DNA of 64,000 nucleotides from Pontederia crassipes (Eukaryota > Streptophyta > Magnoliopsida > Commelinales > Pontederiaceae). Every line of letters begins with the position of its first letter. The first letter of the stretch is position 1. This document shows positions 11,801 to 23,814 of this stretch, piece by piece. The position numbers and the translations under genes were made by a program. The DNA lies in contig CM060198.1 of assembly GCA_030549335.1 (NCBI GenBank), positions 49,069,353 to 49,133,352 on the forward strand. The letters run 5' to 3'. Under the pieces are notes generated by a model. It did no database searches. It worked only from the letters and a program-made list of their open reading frames with translations, and was not told the origin of the DNA.

Positions 11801-12884
11801 AACAATGAAACTCTGAGACATCAGAACGTCATATGAAGATCTCACATTCAAATCCCATTTACCAAACATTAAAAGCCAAACTACTGAAAGCTCACCATAT
11901 AAAGCAGAATCCACATACAACATCAAGAAGAAACATCCATGCATTGTACTCATAAACCTAAATAACTTAGTAACTGAAAATTTGCAGATGGTCAATTCTC
12001 AACAACACCTACTCCAATGCAACAGAGATATCTTCGTTGCTTTAGGATAAGCTCTGAACTACTTACTATAAGCATAATCCTATACTGCACCTTCCAACAT
12101 AGAGGTACAAGGCTTAATAAGAAAAAGTCATATGATAATTGTTGTATCGAGTGTAAAGGATCAGATAAATTATTGGCCTCAAACTTTTGCATCTTCTCTA
12201 GTCAAGTTTCCATTTCCAAATCTGAAATACTAATCTGCATGAAAAAAAATTAAACTTGCATTCAACTTCAAGATTTCCACTTCATCTAGATAAAAACTCC
12301 AAGCCCAAACTCCTAGGAATTTTGTTTCAGAATAATGATCAAAGTAGTCGCTTGAGCGGAACCCAAATGAATCCTAAACCGCAGCTACGTCCAGAAAGAG
12401 AATATCTGGATAATTTTATCTGCGATAGCATGCAAGAACCATGGAGGGAAACGGCACAGAAATAACACAATGAAAAGAGATTTATTCCACTTCAGCAAGA
12501 AACTAAGAGGAAAAAGATTCCACATTGCGAGGATGCAACAACAAAGCTCAAGCTCAGTACCAGAAAGATCTTGCTCCCTTCGCTGCCCATCCGGAGGAGC
12601 TCCTTGGCAGCCTCGACCGCCCGCTCAAGCGTCAAGAGGCTCTTCTCCGCGCGCTCGTTGATCGGGGCCTTGCTCTCCCTGAGCTCCTCGAACATGGGAG
12701 CCAGCAGCTTTATCCGCCGCGAGAGGTTGCAGAATTGCTTCCTGTATGCGTTACGGCAGTCGGCGAAGCCAGCGACCTCCGCCACCGCCTCCGCCAGCCT
12801 CTCTATCGAGGCCTTCGCTTCCCCCACGTCCCCCGGGACGACCGCCGGCGGGGCTGCTTCCTCCGGCGCACACTCTTTCTCCAT
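8864..12884 (-). CDS. PUB13: U-box/ARM-repeat E3 ubiquitin ligase, SPL11/PUB13 class
   Basis: Plant U-box E3 ligase. Family members (rice SPL11, Arabidopsis PUB12/13/14) pass ubiquitin from an E2 to targets bound by the ARM repeats and curb cell death and immune receptor signalling. Four coding exons are read on the minus strand: 12884-12561, 10769-10653, 10545-10117 and 10024-8864. All introns are GT-AG and all are phase 0. The sum is 2031 nt, 676 aa plus stop, close to the 660-694 aa usual for the family. The start is the Met of MEKECAPEE. Residues 20-250 form the UND region; 269-342 the U-box ([20 protein letters not shown] joined to [15 protein letters not shown]); about 360-645 the ARM repeats ([41 protein letters not shown]). 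The usual K/R in LELM(K/R)DP is G here. The exact member (PUB12, 13 or 14) cannot be settled by eye. Confidence 0.93.
10770..12560 (-). other. Intron 1 of the U-box gene (1.79 kb)
   Basis: This intron separates exon 1, ending ...GGGAGCAAGATCTTTCTG before GTACTGAGC, from exon 2, starting after TCTGCCTGCAG with GTTCTGGAGAGG (VLER). It is much longer than the two other introns (107 and 92 bp). Short open frames inside it (for example 11645-11995 minus and 12256-12465 plus) show no family resemblance and are taken as noise. First-intron enrichment for regulatory sequence is known for plants in general, but no specific element was seen. Confidence 0.85.
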
Positions 12885-13110
12885 CGGAGGACCCAACAAA
12901 TCGAAGACCCCCGAATTGAGAAAGAGGAAAAGCAAAAAGATTCAGCAACAGAGGTTCCACCGATGCAAAATTCCAGACGGATTGGAGGGATTGGAAGGAA
13001 GAAATGGGAGAAAGGTGGGATTTTTATTTGCTTCTGGTCGTGAAGAGGACAATAGCAGCCAATGGTTGGTCTGCCATCACTGCGTTTCCTGGACTTGTTA
13101 AGAATTCTAA
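12885..13110 (-). promoter_or_regulatory. Probable 5' UTR and promoter start of the U-box gene
   Basis: Sequence just upstream of the start codon at 12884. On the minus strand it is pyrimidine-rich close to the gene (CTCTTTTTGCTTTTCCTCTT type), as is common in plant leaders. No clear TATA box was fixed. Composition switches to AT-rich intergenic DNA at about 13100. Confidence 0.35.
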
Positions 13111-14884
13111 AATATTTTAACATAAGGCGGCTAAATTTGGACCATTGTGATCTCTTCAATTAAAGTAAATTATAAATAGAACAATCTTATACCGATTATA
13201 TGAATCATACGACGTCATTTCGCTCTATTACTAATTAAACCTTTCGATATATCATTTCGGTATATTAAAATGAATTATAAATAATGATAAATAAAATTTC
13301 ACGATATACAAATTTAAATATTAAATTTTATTTAATGAGTTAAGGAATGTATCATTGCATCACAAAGTATTCTCCAAGAGAGTGAAATGCCTTTTAGCAT
13401 ATATGGAAATAACTCAATTAGCATATAAATTTCCCAAATACTCATTAAAACATAAAATACATAAACAATGCTATCAAAGTAATGTGATTGTTGTCCATAT
13501 ATTTTTTAAAAATTAAAGTTGAAATAGAATATATTTGGAAAATGGTATTAATAATATTTTTTCATAATTAAAAAATAAAAATATATATATTTACTCCAAC
13601 GACTCCTTTAGATATTGAGTTGTGTTCAAGTACCCTAAAAATTTCTTTGTCGTCTCTATCGCATTACTCGAGCGCATAGGGAAATCTCACCATGAAATTA
13701 ATTTATTAAAGACTCATTTCATTCAACGAGAACGACCACATTTTTTAATATATATATATATATATATACATATATATATACATGATAATATGATTAACAA
13801 CGCCATGAACTTATCATTCTATGTCTTCAAGCGAAATTGAGAAATTAAGGATAACATTTAAGGTTTAAGAGACTAGAGATTAAATATTAATTATAATATC
13901 AATTTGTTAATTGGTTTGCTAACAATTTCACAAGTAATTTAATGAAAAAATAACTTTTGTCACAAGTAATAAGATGTTTTTTTAATTCATTTATTACATA
14001 TAAGAAAAAAAAGTCTTTGGTTGTTTTCAAATTGCATTTACTTTTTCAAAAAAATAATTGAAATATTAACAATTGAAAGAAGAAAAACTATTCAAATAAA
14101 AATAGTTACGGTAAATAAAATCTCTACCGGAAAATTATCTATGACATGTTAGAAATTAAGAATAAGAAGACAAAAAAACTTTGGTGGTCTTCCTAGAAAG
14201 AAGTAATTTAAAAAAAAAAACCGGTATAATTAATCGACAAACTTTTTTTGCAATATAGAAATATAATCTAAAAAACCCCTCTTTCTTCTTGACTTCGGCA
14301 AATATGGCTAAACAAGTCATTTGCTAAAGAAATAATATTAAAAATTAAAAAAAATACACAGATATTGACAGGAACATGAAGTTAATTGTCCGGTCAGACT
14401 TGAATCCAACTGGTCCTACATTTTTCAAGATTAGGTGCGGAATTTAGTTATGGTTCATGTCGTGAGTAGTTAATGAAGATGACCATAATTATTTTTTTAA
14501 TCACAATAAGCATTTGTATTGTATTGGACCTTGATAAATAAAAAAAGGATGGCGAATCATTTAATTTCTTTTTCACATATTCAAAGACATAATTGTTAAA
14601 TCCATGCACTTCACTTTTTTTTTTCATCCATCATAGTTAAATTCGAAATGACACATCGCACAACCTTAAGATTTAAATTCGTTAATTAGTCAATTGATCG
14701 ATAATAATTAATGGCATGGATGTTGGTGACAGTGTCGCGATGTTATGTTAGTCTACTCGCTGATATATAAGTGATAATGCTAAGGACAAAATATACGGGA
14801 TCTTTCATATTTAGTGCAGTATTAATTAATGTTCATATCTACCATATACTGTACTATAAAAACTATCATGTTCTTTTCTTGAAG
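13111..14884. other. AT-rich intergenic with (AT)n at 13748-13782
   Basis: No gene recognised. It contains a TA/AT microsatellite at about 13748-13782 and several A-runs. Confidence 0.6.
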
Positions 14885-14959
14885 TGCAGGAGACGAGGGC
14901 CTCCCGCCCTCCTCCGTCAACGTCCACCTTGTCACGTCCGGCGCGAGGGGGAGAGAGAG

Positions 14960-15195
14960 AAGAGAGGAGAGAGAGTCCATCCGACCACCTACCACAAGGG
15001 AGGGGGGAAGACAGGAAGGGGACCTTATCGAATAATTGTGAAAATAATGCATAAAATTATTCTAATACGTTCTTTGGAGAGAGAGATAGAGATCTCCGTC
15101 CGACCTCCTTTCGATGAAGAGGCAGGAAAGGGCACTTTATCTAATAATTGTGAATTGTGAAAATAATGCGTAAATTATTTAATGTGATCCTTTGG
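14960..15195. repeat. Imperfect direct repeat, two units of about 115 bp
   Basis: Two adjacent copies share the order 'TCCnTCCGACC', 'AGGCAGGAAnGGG', 'TTATCnAATAATTGTGAA', 'AATAATGCnTAAATTATT' and 'TCTTTGG'. The first runs from about 14975 to 15080 and the second from about 15090 to 15195. A purine-rich GAGAGA stretch precedes them (about 14950-14972). No coding capacity was recognised. Confidence 0.65.
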
Positions 15196-15200
15196 AAAAA

Positions 15201-17240
15201 AAAAAGTGTATTAAATATTGGAAATTAGATCCTGGCCGAGGCTAATACATTTATTGCACCATCCATCCACCTCGATGTAACGTACGTACACCACACCATT
15301 AACGATTCCTGATCCAAAGCTTTTGTGGCACAAAGGGGCGCTCGTCCAGCGAAGAGATGTGACCAATTTGTAAAGCATCAAAATTTTTATTTAAGCTCAC
15401 GTCCGATCAGCGGATGCTCAAAAATCAGACGGGCCGTTCAGCCGACGCTTCACCTGATGACCGAAAACTCTTTCAAACGTTTCGAAGCTTCATCGAACGA
15501 TCGAATTCAGACGAAACGAAATGATCTTCACTTTGATTCTTCTCTCTTCTCGCTTCACCACCATAATGGTAGATCATTTTGTAACTTCTCCGCACATGAT
15601 ATGAGAGGATTTATGACATGAAACACACCTCGAGCAAGTGTCTGTTTTCAATTAGATCGGTCGAATTGTCCTGTCGGACCGGATAATAATAAAATAATAT
15701 ATTTAATATAATATATTAAATTACACTATTATATTAATGATGTTAAAAATTAATTATATAAAAATAACAATAATAAATCATTAAAAACTAATGTTAAAAT
15801 CGTTACACATTTAATAAATTAAAATCTTATGAAATTAAATTTATTTTTTTTTCTTCTCACTAATTGTTTTGTATTATATATCTTTGTCTTTTATGTTAGA
15901 AGTAATATTATGATTATATATAAATAGATCTATAATATAATTAGTGGTTAACTATCTAATTTGAACTTATGAGATATTAAATTAAAGAAAATTAAATTTT
16001 TTGTATTTATAATATTATATATATAACTATACTACACTAACTATTATAATATTATTGTACTTTATACATATGACAAAGAAGTTTGTATCCTTCGTTCATT
16101 ACAAATTTACCTAATATGATAAATATTATATATAATACAATAATATAAAATTATTTTATATTATAATATACATATATGATATTAAAATTAAATTTTTTTT
16201 AATAAGATCATAATATATAAGATATAGTTGAAAGTTTAACAAATACTAACTAAATGAAAAAAGAAAAAAACAACTAGGTATACAAAACATAGTCTCACAT
16301 TCATTATAGTAGTAAGATGAGAGCAAAGAGACAAGTATTAATAGAGAATGAGACTCATTGACAGTTTTATGGAGAATATCCATCTTTGAATATTTTTCAA
16401 TTTAAAATAATAATTTTTATCAGATTATTTTATGATTAAAAATTGGTCGGCTCATTCAAAACGTGATTCAATTTGGTTTTGGCTAATTTTAATTGGTCTA
16501 AATTGGTTCAACCCGGTCTGATTATAAGCCCAATTTTTAATCTTGTAATAGATCGTTGTGAGGGTCGTCGACGCGGTTCGGCCCTCGCAACATTGGTTAA
16601 AAGTCATCATCTCTCTCTTTCATTTCTTCTTCATCTCCTCATCTTCTCTACTTTCTATGTTTCTCTTCTTGCTTCACGGTTTCGTTCCGGACAGAAGACA
16701 TGAGGGCACGTTTTGCGGGCATTGAAAGTGTGTGTGGGCAAGGAGGATGAGGGAGGAATGACTGAAGCTTCATCCTTTGAAGAATGCCCGAAAGAATCGT
16801 CAAAAAGGTGTGTTTTCGGGATCTAGTTCATTTGATTTTTTTCGAGAGATTTTGCATGTCTTAAGGTCACGGGCAATCTAAGATCCATTCTATTATTTGT
16901 AGAAATCATGCCTTGTAAATCATTATAAAGACATAGGTATGTTTCCTTTGATTCTTGATCATGGCCGAATGTATTGCATGATAAATATGAGTCGTTATTA
17001 TGATGATTGATTAGATCTATTAGCTTACTATTTAGATAGTTATATGATAGTTGATTTCATGTTATGGAGTTGATAACTTATGATGTCTAGAACTAAGATA
17101 GATCAGAAACGTTTTACGCTTGATGATAAGAAACTAGCAAGTTAGAAAGTTATATGAATGATATGTTTAGAATGAGATATGTTTATATATGCTTCTGAAT
17201 CGTGCTATGTGTTAAGTGCTATGTTAAGTAGTGTTAGATC
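15201..17240. other. Intergenic, no gene seen
   Basis: The block 15300-15660 is GC-richer, with phrases such as CCGATCAGCGGATGCTC, and may be a decayed repeat. 15660-16450 is extremely AT-rich. The plus frame at 16473-16703 lacks recognisable features. Confidence 0.5.
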
Positions 17241-17244
17241 TTTG

Positions 17245-19032
17245 ATTGTAACGAAAACTGATTGAAAATGTAAGGATTTTGCAATGACCTGCGGCTTTGC
17301 CAAACTGAAGCTGACTATCGAATCCCTTTCGGGCGTCCGATTCGGTTTGACAAGAGTATAGCGACATCTATATCATATGTCCAAAACTCGATCGAACGAT
17401 TGATATGGACTAGAGCGAAAGTCTGAAACCCTTTCGGACGATTGATCTGGAAAAATATCAAAACTAAAAAATGACGATGACAACTAGTTGGTCAACCGAA
17501 ACCTTTTCGGACGACTAATCTTTCCTCCACCTTAAGAACTTTCGATGGTTGATGGAGAACTATCTCCGATCGATCGAGGAAGACGACTAATTCCAACGAA
17601 CGACCGATCAAGTTTCAGCCGATTGAAACTCTTGATCAAAAGTTCGAGAATCTCCTCATGTTATAATGGATGACCAAACCTCTTTCAGCCGACCAATCGT
17701 ATATGTCTTTGGAACGATCGATGAATCAAACTCAAGACGGACGACCGCAATCTCTTTGTCAACCGATGAACATAGACAAAATGGATAATTGTTTGACTTT
17801 CAAACATTTGATATGCGGACAGAAAGAATTACAACTTTAATCTAAACCACTTGATTTGATTTTGTCCACCTGATTGATACCGATTGATATGAACCCAAAA
17901 GATGATCCAAAGTCATCTTGCTCCCTACAGCTTTGATTGATCCAAATGATCGAAATAGAGACTAATGATTAATAAGATAAAAGGAGGGCTATCATTAGCC
18001 TATCTAAATGAAAGTTTCTCCCGATAGATATATCCGTCTTGTGCAAGGTCATCTTGTCTGACGGGGAACTAATCGTGGCACTGATCCCTTATTGGCCCAC
18101 CATAGTCTAGATAGACACACTTGTATGTTTTCAATGGTATTCCCTAAAAATGGAGATCTCTCTTAGCTCATGAATAAGATGAAAGAATATGAATGGTTAA
18201 AGAATGAATGAACCTATGACATGGACCTTTATATACCAAGATTGATGTGCCTATTTTTTCTAGCTTTCACATTTTATTTTTCCTAAGTAGTAATATTTAT
18301 TTTTAAGTCTTCTGCTTACATATCATGATTCTTAATCATTTGGATCAACAAAAGAGTCAAAGAAGAAAATAGCATACGAGAGGAGATTTCTATATCGACT
18401 TGAAGTCTAAGGATCAAGATGGTCTCATTGAATAGTTCCGTATGAGCAAAATACAAAAATGGTCATGGACTAATATGTAACTACCTCTTTATCTATCAAG
18501 AAGTATTTTAAATTCGTGCGGACCAATGATACAAAATGAATAATATCTTGATCGGGCTGGGAGTGTTACAGAATGATATCAGGGTCCTCAACTTTATTCT
18601 CGAACCTCTCACAAGACATTCTTTTCACATTACTTGATAAAGATTGGCTACGAGACAGCGACCACTTACTACTTTAACTAAGTAGTGCTATTCTGCCCTA
18701 CGGAGGACTCTATCAAAAAGGGGTTCTTTCTCTCACGTGATTTCGCCCGCCCGTTCTACCTCGCGTGCTTAGTTGAGACTTGTGGAAAACATAGGCCATA
18801 GGCCAACATGGACCCTGCTCAACGAAGATGTTGAGTCTTTTATAGGAGAAAGATTGTACCTGAGGTCTAAGGATCAAAATGGTCTCATTGAATAATCTCA
18901 CATGGGTAAAACATAGAGGTGATCATAAGTTAATATGTAACTACTTCTTTCACCTATCAATACGCTTTTTAAATTCGTACGGACCAATGACCCAAAGCGA
19001 ATAATATCTTAATTGGGTTAGGGTGTTACAAT
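17245..19032 (+). mobile_element. Decayed Ty3/gypsy fragment: LTR, primer site, second LTR end
   Basis: An LTR ends GGGAGTGTTACA at 18570. It is followed by GAA and TGATATCAGGGTC, a degenerate match to the iMet primer site (TGGTATCAGAGC type), so the element reads left to right. About 280 bp further on, 18858-19032 repeats the last 170 bp of that LTR (AAGGATCAAnATGGTCTCATT ... TTAGGGTGTTACA). The copy is therefore an internally deleted or rearranged element with almost all of its inside gone. The left LTR limit is not fixed. The 17.3-17.8 kb part with repeated TCGGACGA/CGACCGATC-type words resembles the palindrome block of other LTRs in this window. A further GGGCGTTACA at 19059-19068 may be another LTR edge. 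Confidence 0.6.
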
Positions 19033-19068
19033 TTTACTACGTGGCGGTGTCGAATTTTAGGGCGTTAC

Positions 19069-19555
19069 ACCAATACTCAGATGTAACTAATTAATATGCA
19101 TGCTATAAGTTGTAATTTGTATACTTAATTTCAATTAGTAGGTAAGCACTAAGCATTCAAATGAGATCATTAAGTAAATCATGCTGCAAGAAACAATATT
19201 AGGAGCTAACCTTTTTTTTCCTTTTGGCTTACCCACTCGACCCGATGTTTGGAGTTATTAATGCATGACTAGCTCAAAATCAAAACAAGAACAAGAACGA
19301 TATTCTTCAGACCAAGTAACATAGCAGAATTCGTCATCATTAAGTAATTTGATTTTCTTTAAGGTGGAGGAAAGATAAAATTTGAAAATTAAAGAGTTGG
19401 AACAAAAATGTATTTTGACTTATCTTAAATAAAATTAAGTAAGAAGATTCTGAATCTATATTTATTTGCTTTAAGAAATATTACATAGGGATCCAAAATT
19501 CAATGGGATTTAAGATCCAGCACAATCAATGAAGTGAATTTTTTCCTCAAAGTAA

Positions 19556-19595
<40 letters not shown>

Positions 19596-21637
19596 ATAAA
19601 TTCTTCTTTTATGCATATTTTAACAGAGTGAGGAGATTGAAAATTCAAACTTCGTCATCTTAAACAATAAGATTATTGAACGGTCGCACAAACAATAACG
19701 TGTTTTGACCCCAAAAGATGCTATAAATTTTTAATTAAGATTTATAGTACTAATATTTTATTTTATTTTATTTTTCAAGTGAAGAATATCTTATGGCAGT
19801 TTTAAAGTAGTGCAACGAAAGTGTTTATTGAGCTCAAATTGTCAGATGAGTTCGAATAGATAAAAGAAGTGATGGAACCTTTTGACCACAAGATGGCCTG
19901 TCATGCATTCTAAGAGGATGTGAAACCTGCCCTTATCCTCCTATTTGTTCTTAGTTTCCTATGTGAGTCACCTAATCTTTCTTGGCTGCATCCACGTGTA
20001 TAATTTCTGAAAGATGAAAGTTCAAATCAAGGAGGCTGGAAAAAAATTAGAGCCTCATAAAAACATATTTCTAGTTTTTTATTTTTTTTAATGATGGCAA
20101 ATCATTTGAGCTACCATTTATCCTATAAAATTTTAAAAATTAAAAATATATCCATCATTTTTATTTATGTTGTCAGCACTTTCCTTTTCCTGCTTACGTG
20201 ATGAGTGTTGATTTTTTTTTTGTAGACAAAGACATCACATCACATATATCAGAATTTTCTTTAGACTTTGTTATGTCAAAATTTGAATTCGAGATCCTTT
20301 TATCATGAGCTGAAAATATTTATCAAGAGGAAAATGTGTTGAAATTATTTAAAAAAATGGAAAATTGTATTTTTCATAAAGTGGCATATTTATTTGAATT
20401 GATTTTAATGTTTGAGTGAAAATAAGTGACCTAATTTAAGGGTAAGGATGCATGGATTAGGGTTGTAACCTTTGGAAAGTCACAACTTTTGGATGAAACT
20501 ACAATTTTTAAGCTAACATTGCACAATTTGATTTCCTATATAAGGATGCAATCTCAAATCTTAAATCTTACATAAGGCACAATAATTTCATTCATTTTTC
20601 TACATTCTCGTCATTGTCATGTGGTCAATGTTAGATCATTTGGTACCAAAACAGGAGATGAGAGAGAAAATGATGTATTAACAATTCAAAACTGATTTAA
20701 TAAAATAATCTAAAAAAATAGACTAATCTAGAAAACTAAAAATACTAATAAATCAAATAACAGAGCAAAAGAGAAATTAAGGAAGATAAATTTAAAGTTT
20801 ATTTACAAGGTTCACTCCGTCCAGATTTTTGAGAATGTCTTTTATCTGAAATATATTCTAGTCGGGACCTATCTGATTGACAAGCAGGGCCAGGGCCAGA
20901 TTTTGATTCAAAAAAATTCACATTCATTCTCGATTTGATTATTTAATATTTCATTGTCTATATATATTATGTATAATTATATATTATATTATATTTTTTT
21001 CTTTAAATATATGATATATAAAATGACAATGAAATTAAATAATAAATGAGGACCATAATATTTTGTATAAATATTAAATTAAAGCGGGACAATCAGATCG
21101 TCCCAATTTTCGATCAATCTAGGACGACCCGTACTCAAACCTAACCGGGATTGATTCTAGAGCTGGTTCACATCTTAGGGACTTGGTCAAAATCAAGTTG
21201 GTAGTTTGGTACTGGGATGTCCAGAATCCATTTTACTCACTCCCTACCAACAAAGTTCTACTATCAAATTCTTTCTTTGAATTTGGGAAAAATGCAACCC
21301 ATGCACTAAACTTACTATTTTCTCGGCTCTCAACCTTATAAGAGTTAAAATAACTTCTCTCCAGCACTCACTTTTACAATATTCTAGTACTCAAAAAAAA
21401 AAAAGAGAGAAGAAAAAGTGCAAGATTTAAAAAATTCAAAATTGATTATCTAGGATAATGTTTCACTCAAACTTCATTCTAGTTCTTTATATTTTTTTAT
21501 AATCTTAAAAGTCCAATATAACTATTTCTGATAAAAGCTAATTGCTATGATTATTTTCATCTTTAATATTCTTGTATATTTTATTCATAACTCTTTGCAA
21601 ATGTGTTAAAATGAGTTAATTCTTGATTAAGTGAAAA
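19069..21637. other. Intergenic, no gene seen; (TA)n at 19561-19591
   Basis: AT-rich sequence with a TA microsatellite. No coding gene or clear transposon ends were recognised. Confidence 0.55.
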
Positions 21638-21642
21638 CATAA

Positions 21643-23727
21643 TGTAACACCCTAAATTTCACCCTTATCATTCGGCTATGTAAATCCGTTCGCCATCACA
21701 TAATCATAATAAGAATGATTTTTTATCAATTCAGCGGAAGCATAAATCCATTAAGGAAGAGAAAAGAATTCTTTCATTAAATGCGAAAAACTTCATAGAA
21801 ATATCAAAAGTAATGTTATAGAATTGAAACCACATATAAATCTCATTACGAATAATAGTTTAAAACATCTCAAAGCCATAATCAAAACATCTCTTCTAAA
21901 AACATAATCAGAGTACTCTAAAACATAAGAACTCTAATAAGACTCCTAGACCAGTGTGCAATGTCTCATCATGAGCTGAATCGTCATCCATCCAAATTAT
22001 TATGCACCTGCATGGATATAGGATGCAGATGTTTTTCTGTTAGAGTATGTAAAGGTCATGCTATGCGATGTGATGATCTTATATAGGATACTACATTATC
22101 TACATGTCAAACATTAGCATCATTCTATCATCATGCACATAAGTAATTGCATGGAAGACATGTAAACATGTCTAACATTAACATCGTTCTATCATCGTCA
22201 TGCATTATAATAATAGCATGACAGACATGTAATGATATCATCATATATAAAGTATGGACATTCATATCAATCATTCATTCAATTCATAGGCATATAAGTG
22301 AAGTATACATACCATAACCATTGTCTTCATAACTTTTCTCAGTGTTGCTTTATAATCCTTTAGACTTCCACTATCGTAGGACATCATTCCATTCCATCGA
22401 TCGTTGGTCCTTTCATTTTAATGTTATATCTTCTTATAGTTGGGATTTATGTCATTAGTCTCTCAATAGGCTAGCTAAGCCACATAGACAATGCTCCCCT
22501 CTCATCCGAAGGTGACATCAGAATGCACACACCATTGCCAATGTATATAACGATCATTCTGAACTCTCGTCCGAGGACAACATCGAATGCACACATCGTT
22601 ACTAATATGTGTAATGATCATTGCGGACTCTCGCCCGAAGGCGACATCGGAATGCACACGCCATTGCCGATGTGTATAACGATCATTCCGAATAAATATT
22701 CGATAAAAGGTCATAGAGAGTCGACACGTAACATCATCCACAACTAGGTTCATTATGCTTCACAATCAACCAACATTTACGTTGCTCAATCTTCATATTT
22801 TAACCTAGTTATGTGAAAACATGCATATATATGTATCTAGATTCATATACAATCGTCAAGCATCAATACATACAATTAATACCTTGAAAATAATATTTAA
22901 AAAATTATAATATATTTTTATCACTATCACAATCATGATTCAGGCCGTCACGACCGTGACGGAAGCCTTGAAAAATTCATTCCCTCTGTCAGGGTCGTGC
23001 CTACAAGTGTCATGGTCGTGCCTACAAGTGTCATGGTCGTGCCTACTCTGTCACAGCCATGACATATGCTATCACGGGCATGCGCCCTGCCTTAGCCATT
23101 TTCCAATCTTTCAATTACGGGCATGACATGTGTGTCACGGCCGTGACCGAGCGTTGAAAAATTGTGCCGCCTCTCAAATTTTTCACGATTTTTCATTAAA
23201 AACTTTGGGAAATCGATGTACAACCTTATGAATCAATACATATATATTTCATAGGCATTCTAGGATCAAAAGGGCATGAAAAACATGTAAAAACATTCAC
23301 ATTTCCTGATTTAGAATTCATCCCCAAATCATGAACAATAGGAAGAACATGAACCCTAATAACAAATTTGATTCTAATCCTTACACATAGCATAGATCTC
23401 ATCATGGAATTCTATTCATGCATAGATTTAGAATAAAAACCCTCAATCAAAATTTATTATGAGGATAAGATGCCCTCAAACTCTCAATCCAATCATGAAA
23501 GTCATTAAGAGAGGAGAGAGGGATTTGGACCCCTTTACATACCTTGATCTTAGATCTTCCTCCTCTTTCTTCTCCCTGGTCTCTTCTTTCTCCTTCCTTA
23601 AGCCTTGACTGCCAAGATGTAGATTAAAGAGAGAAAGAAAGAGAAAAGAGACATTTTATAAAAGGAAATCATGAGGGTTTGGACAAAAGGTCCAAATTAT
23701 CCTTAATGAAAAAATCAGGATATTACA
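21643..23727 (-). repeat. 3' LTR of the chromovirus
   Basis: It begins TGTAACACCCTAAATTTC and ends AGGATATTACA on the plus strand. It matches 27759-29811 along its length. It contains a tandem block of about 63 bp period (22500-22690, words such as GAATGCACAC and CGATCATTC) and a CpG-rich palindromic block (22930-23150, words such as GTCATGGTCGTGCC). Confidence 0.9.
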
Positions 23728-23729
23728 TC

Positions 23730-23742
23730 CTCCTCCACTTAA
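23730..23742 (-). other. Polypurine tract next to the 3' LTR
   Basis: On the minus strand the sequence AAGTGGAGGAGGA directly abuts the LTR end (TGTAATATCC). This is the expected site for plus-strand DNA priming in an LTR retrotransposon. Confidence 0.75.
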
Positions 23743-23814
23743 AAGAAAATTCGTCCTCGAATTTTAAACTATAACATAAAACACTTACCAAATAATCTTG
23801 GAAATTGTTCTTTC

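Noticed and set aside
12525-13159. Plus-strand frames of 170-180 aa and other minus frames over U-box exon 1
   Set aside because: They overlap the GC-rich first exon antisense and show no domain. The minus-strand frame gives the correct UND start and joins exon 2 in phase.
22500-22760. Repeats of about 63 bp in the LTR, considered as a CRISPR-like array
   Set aside because: The whole period is repeated, not a repeat alternating with unique spacers. The host is a plant, and the block recurs in the partner LTR.
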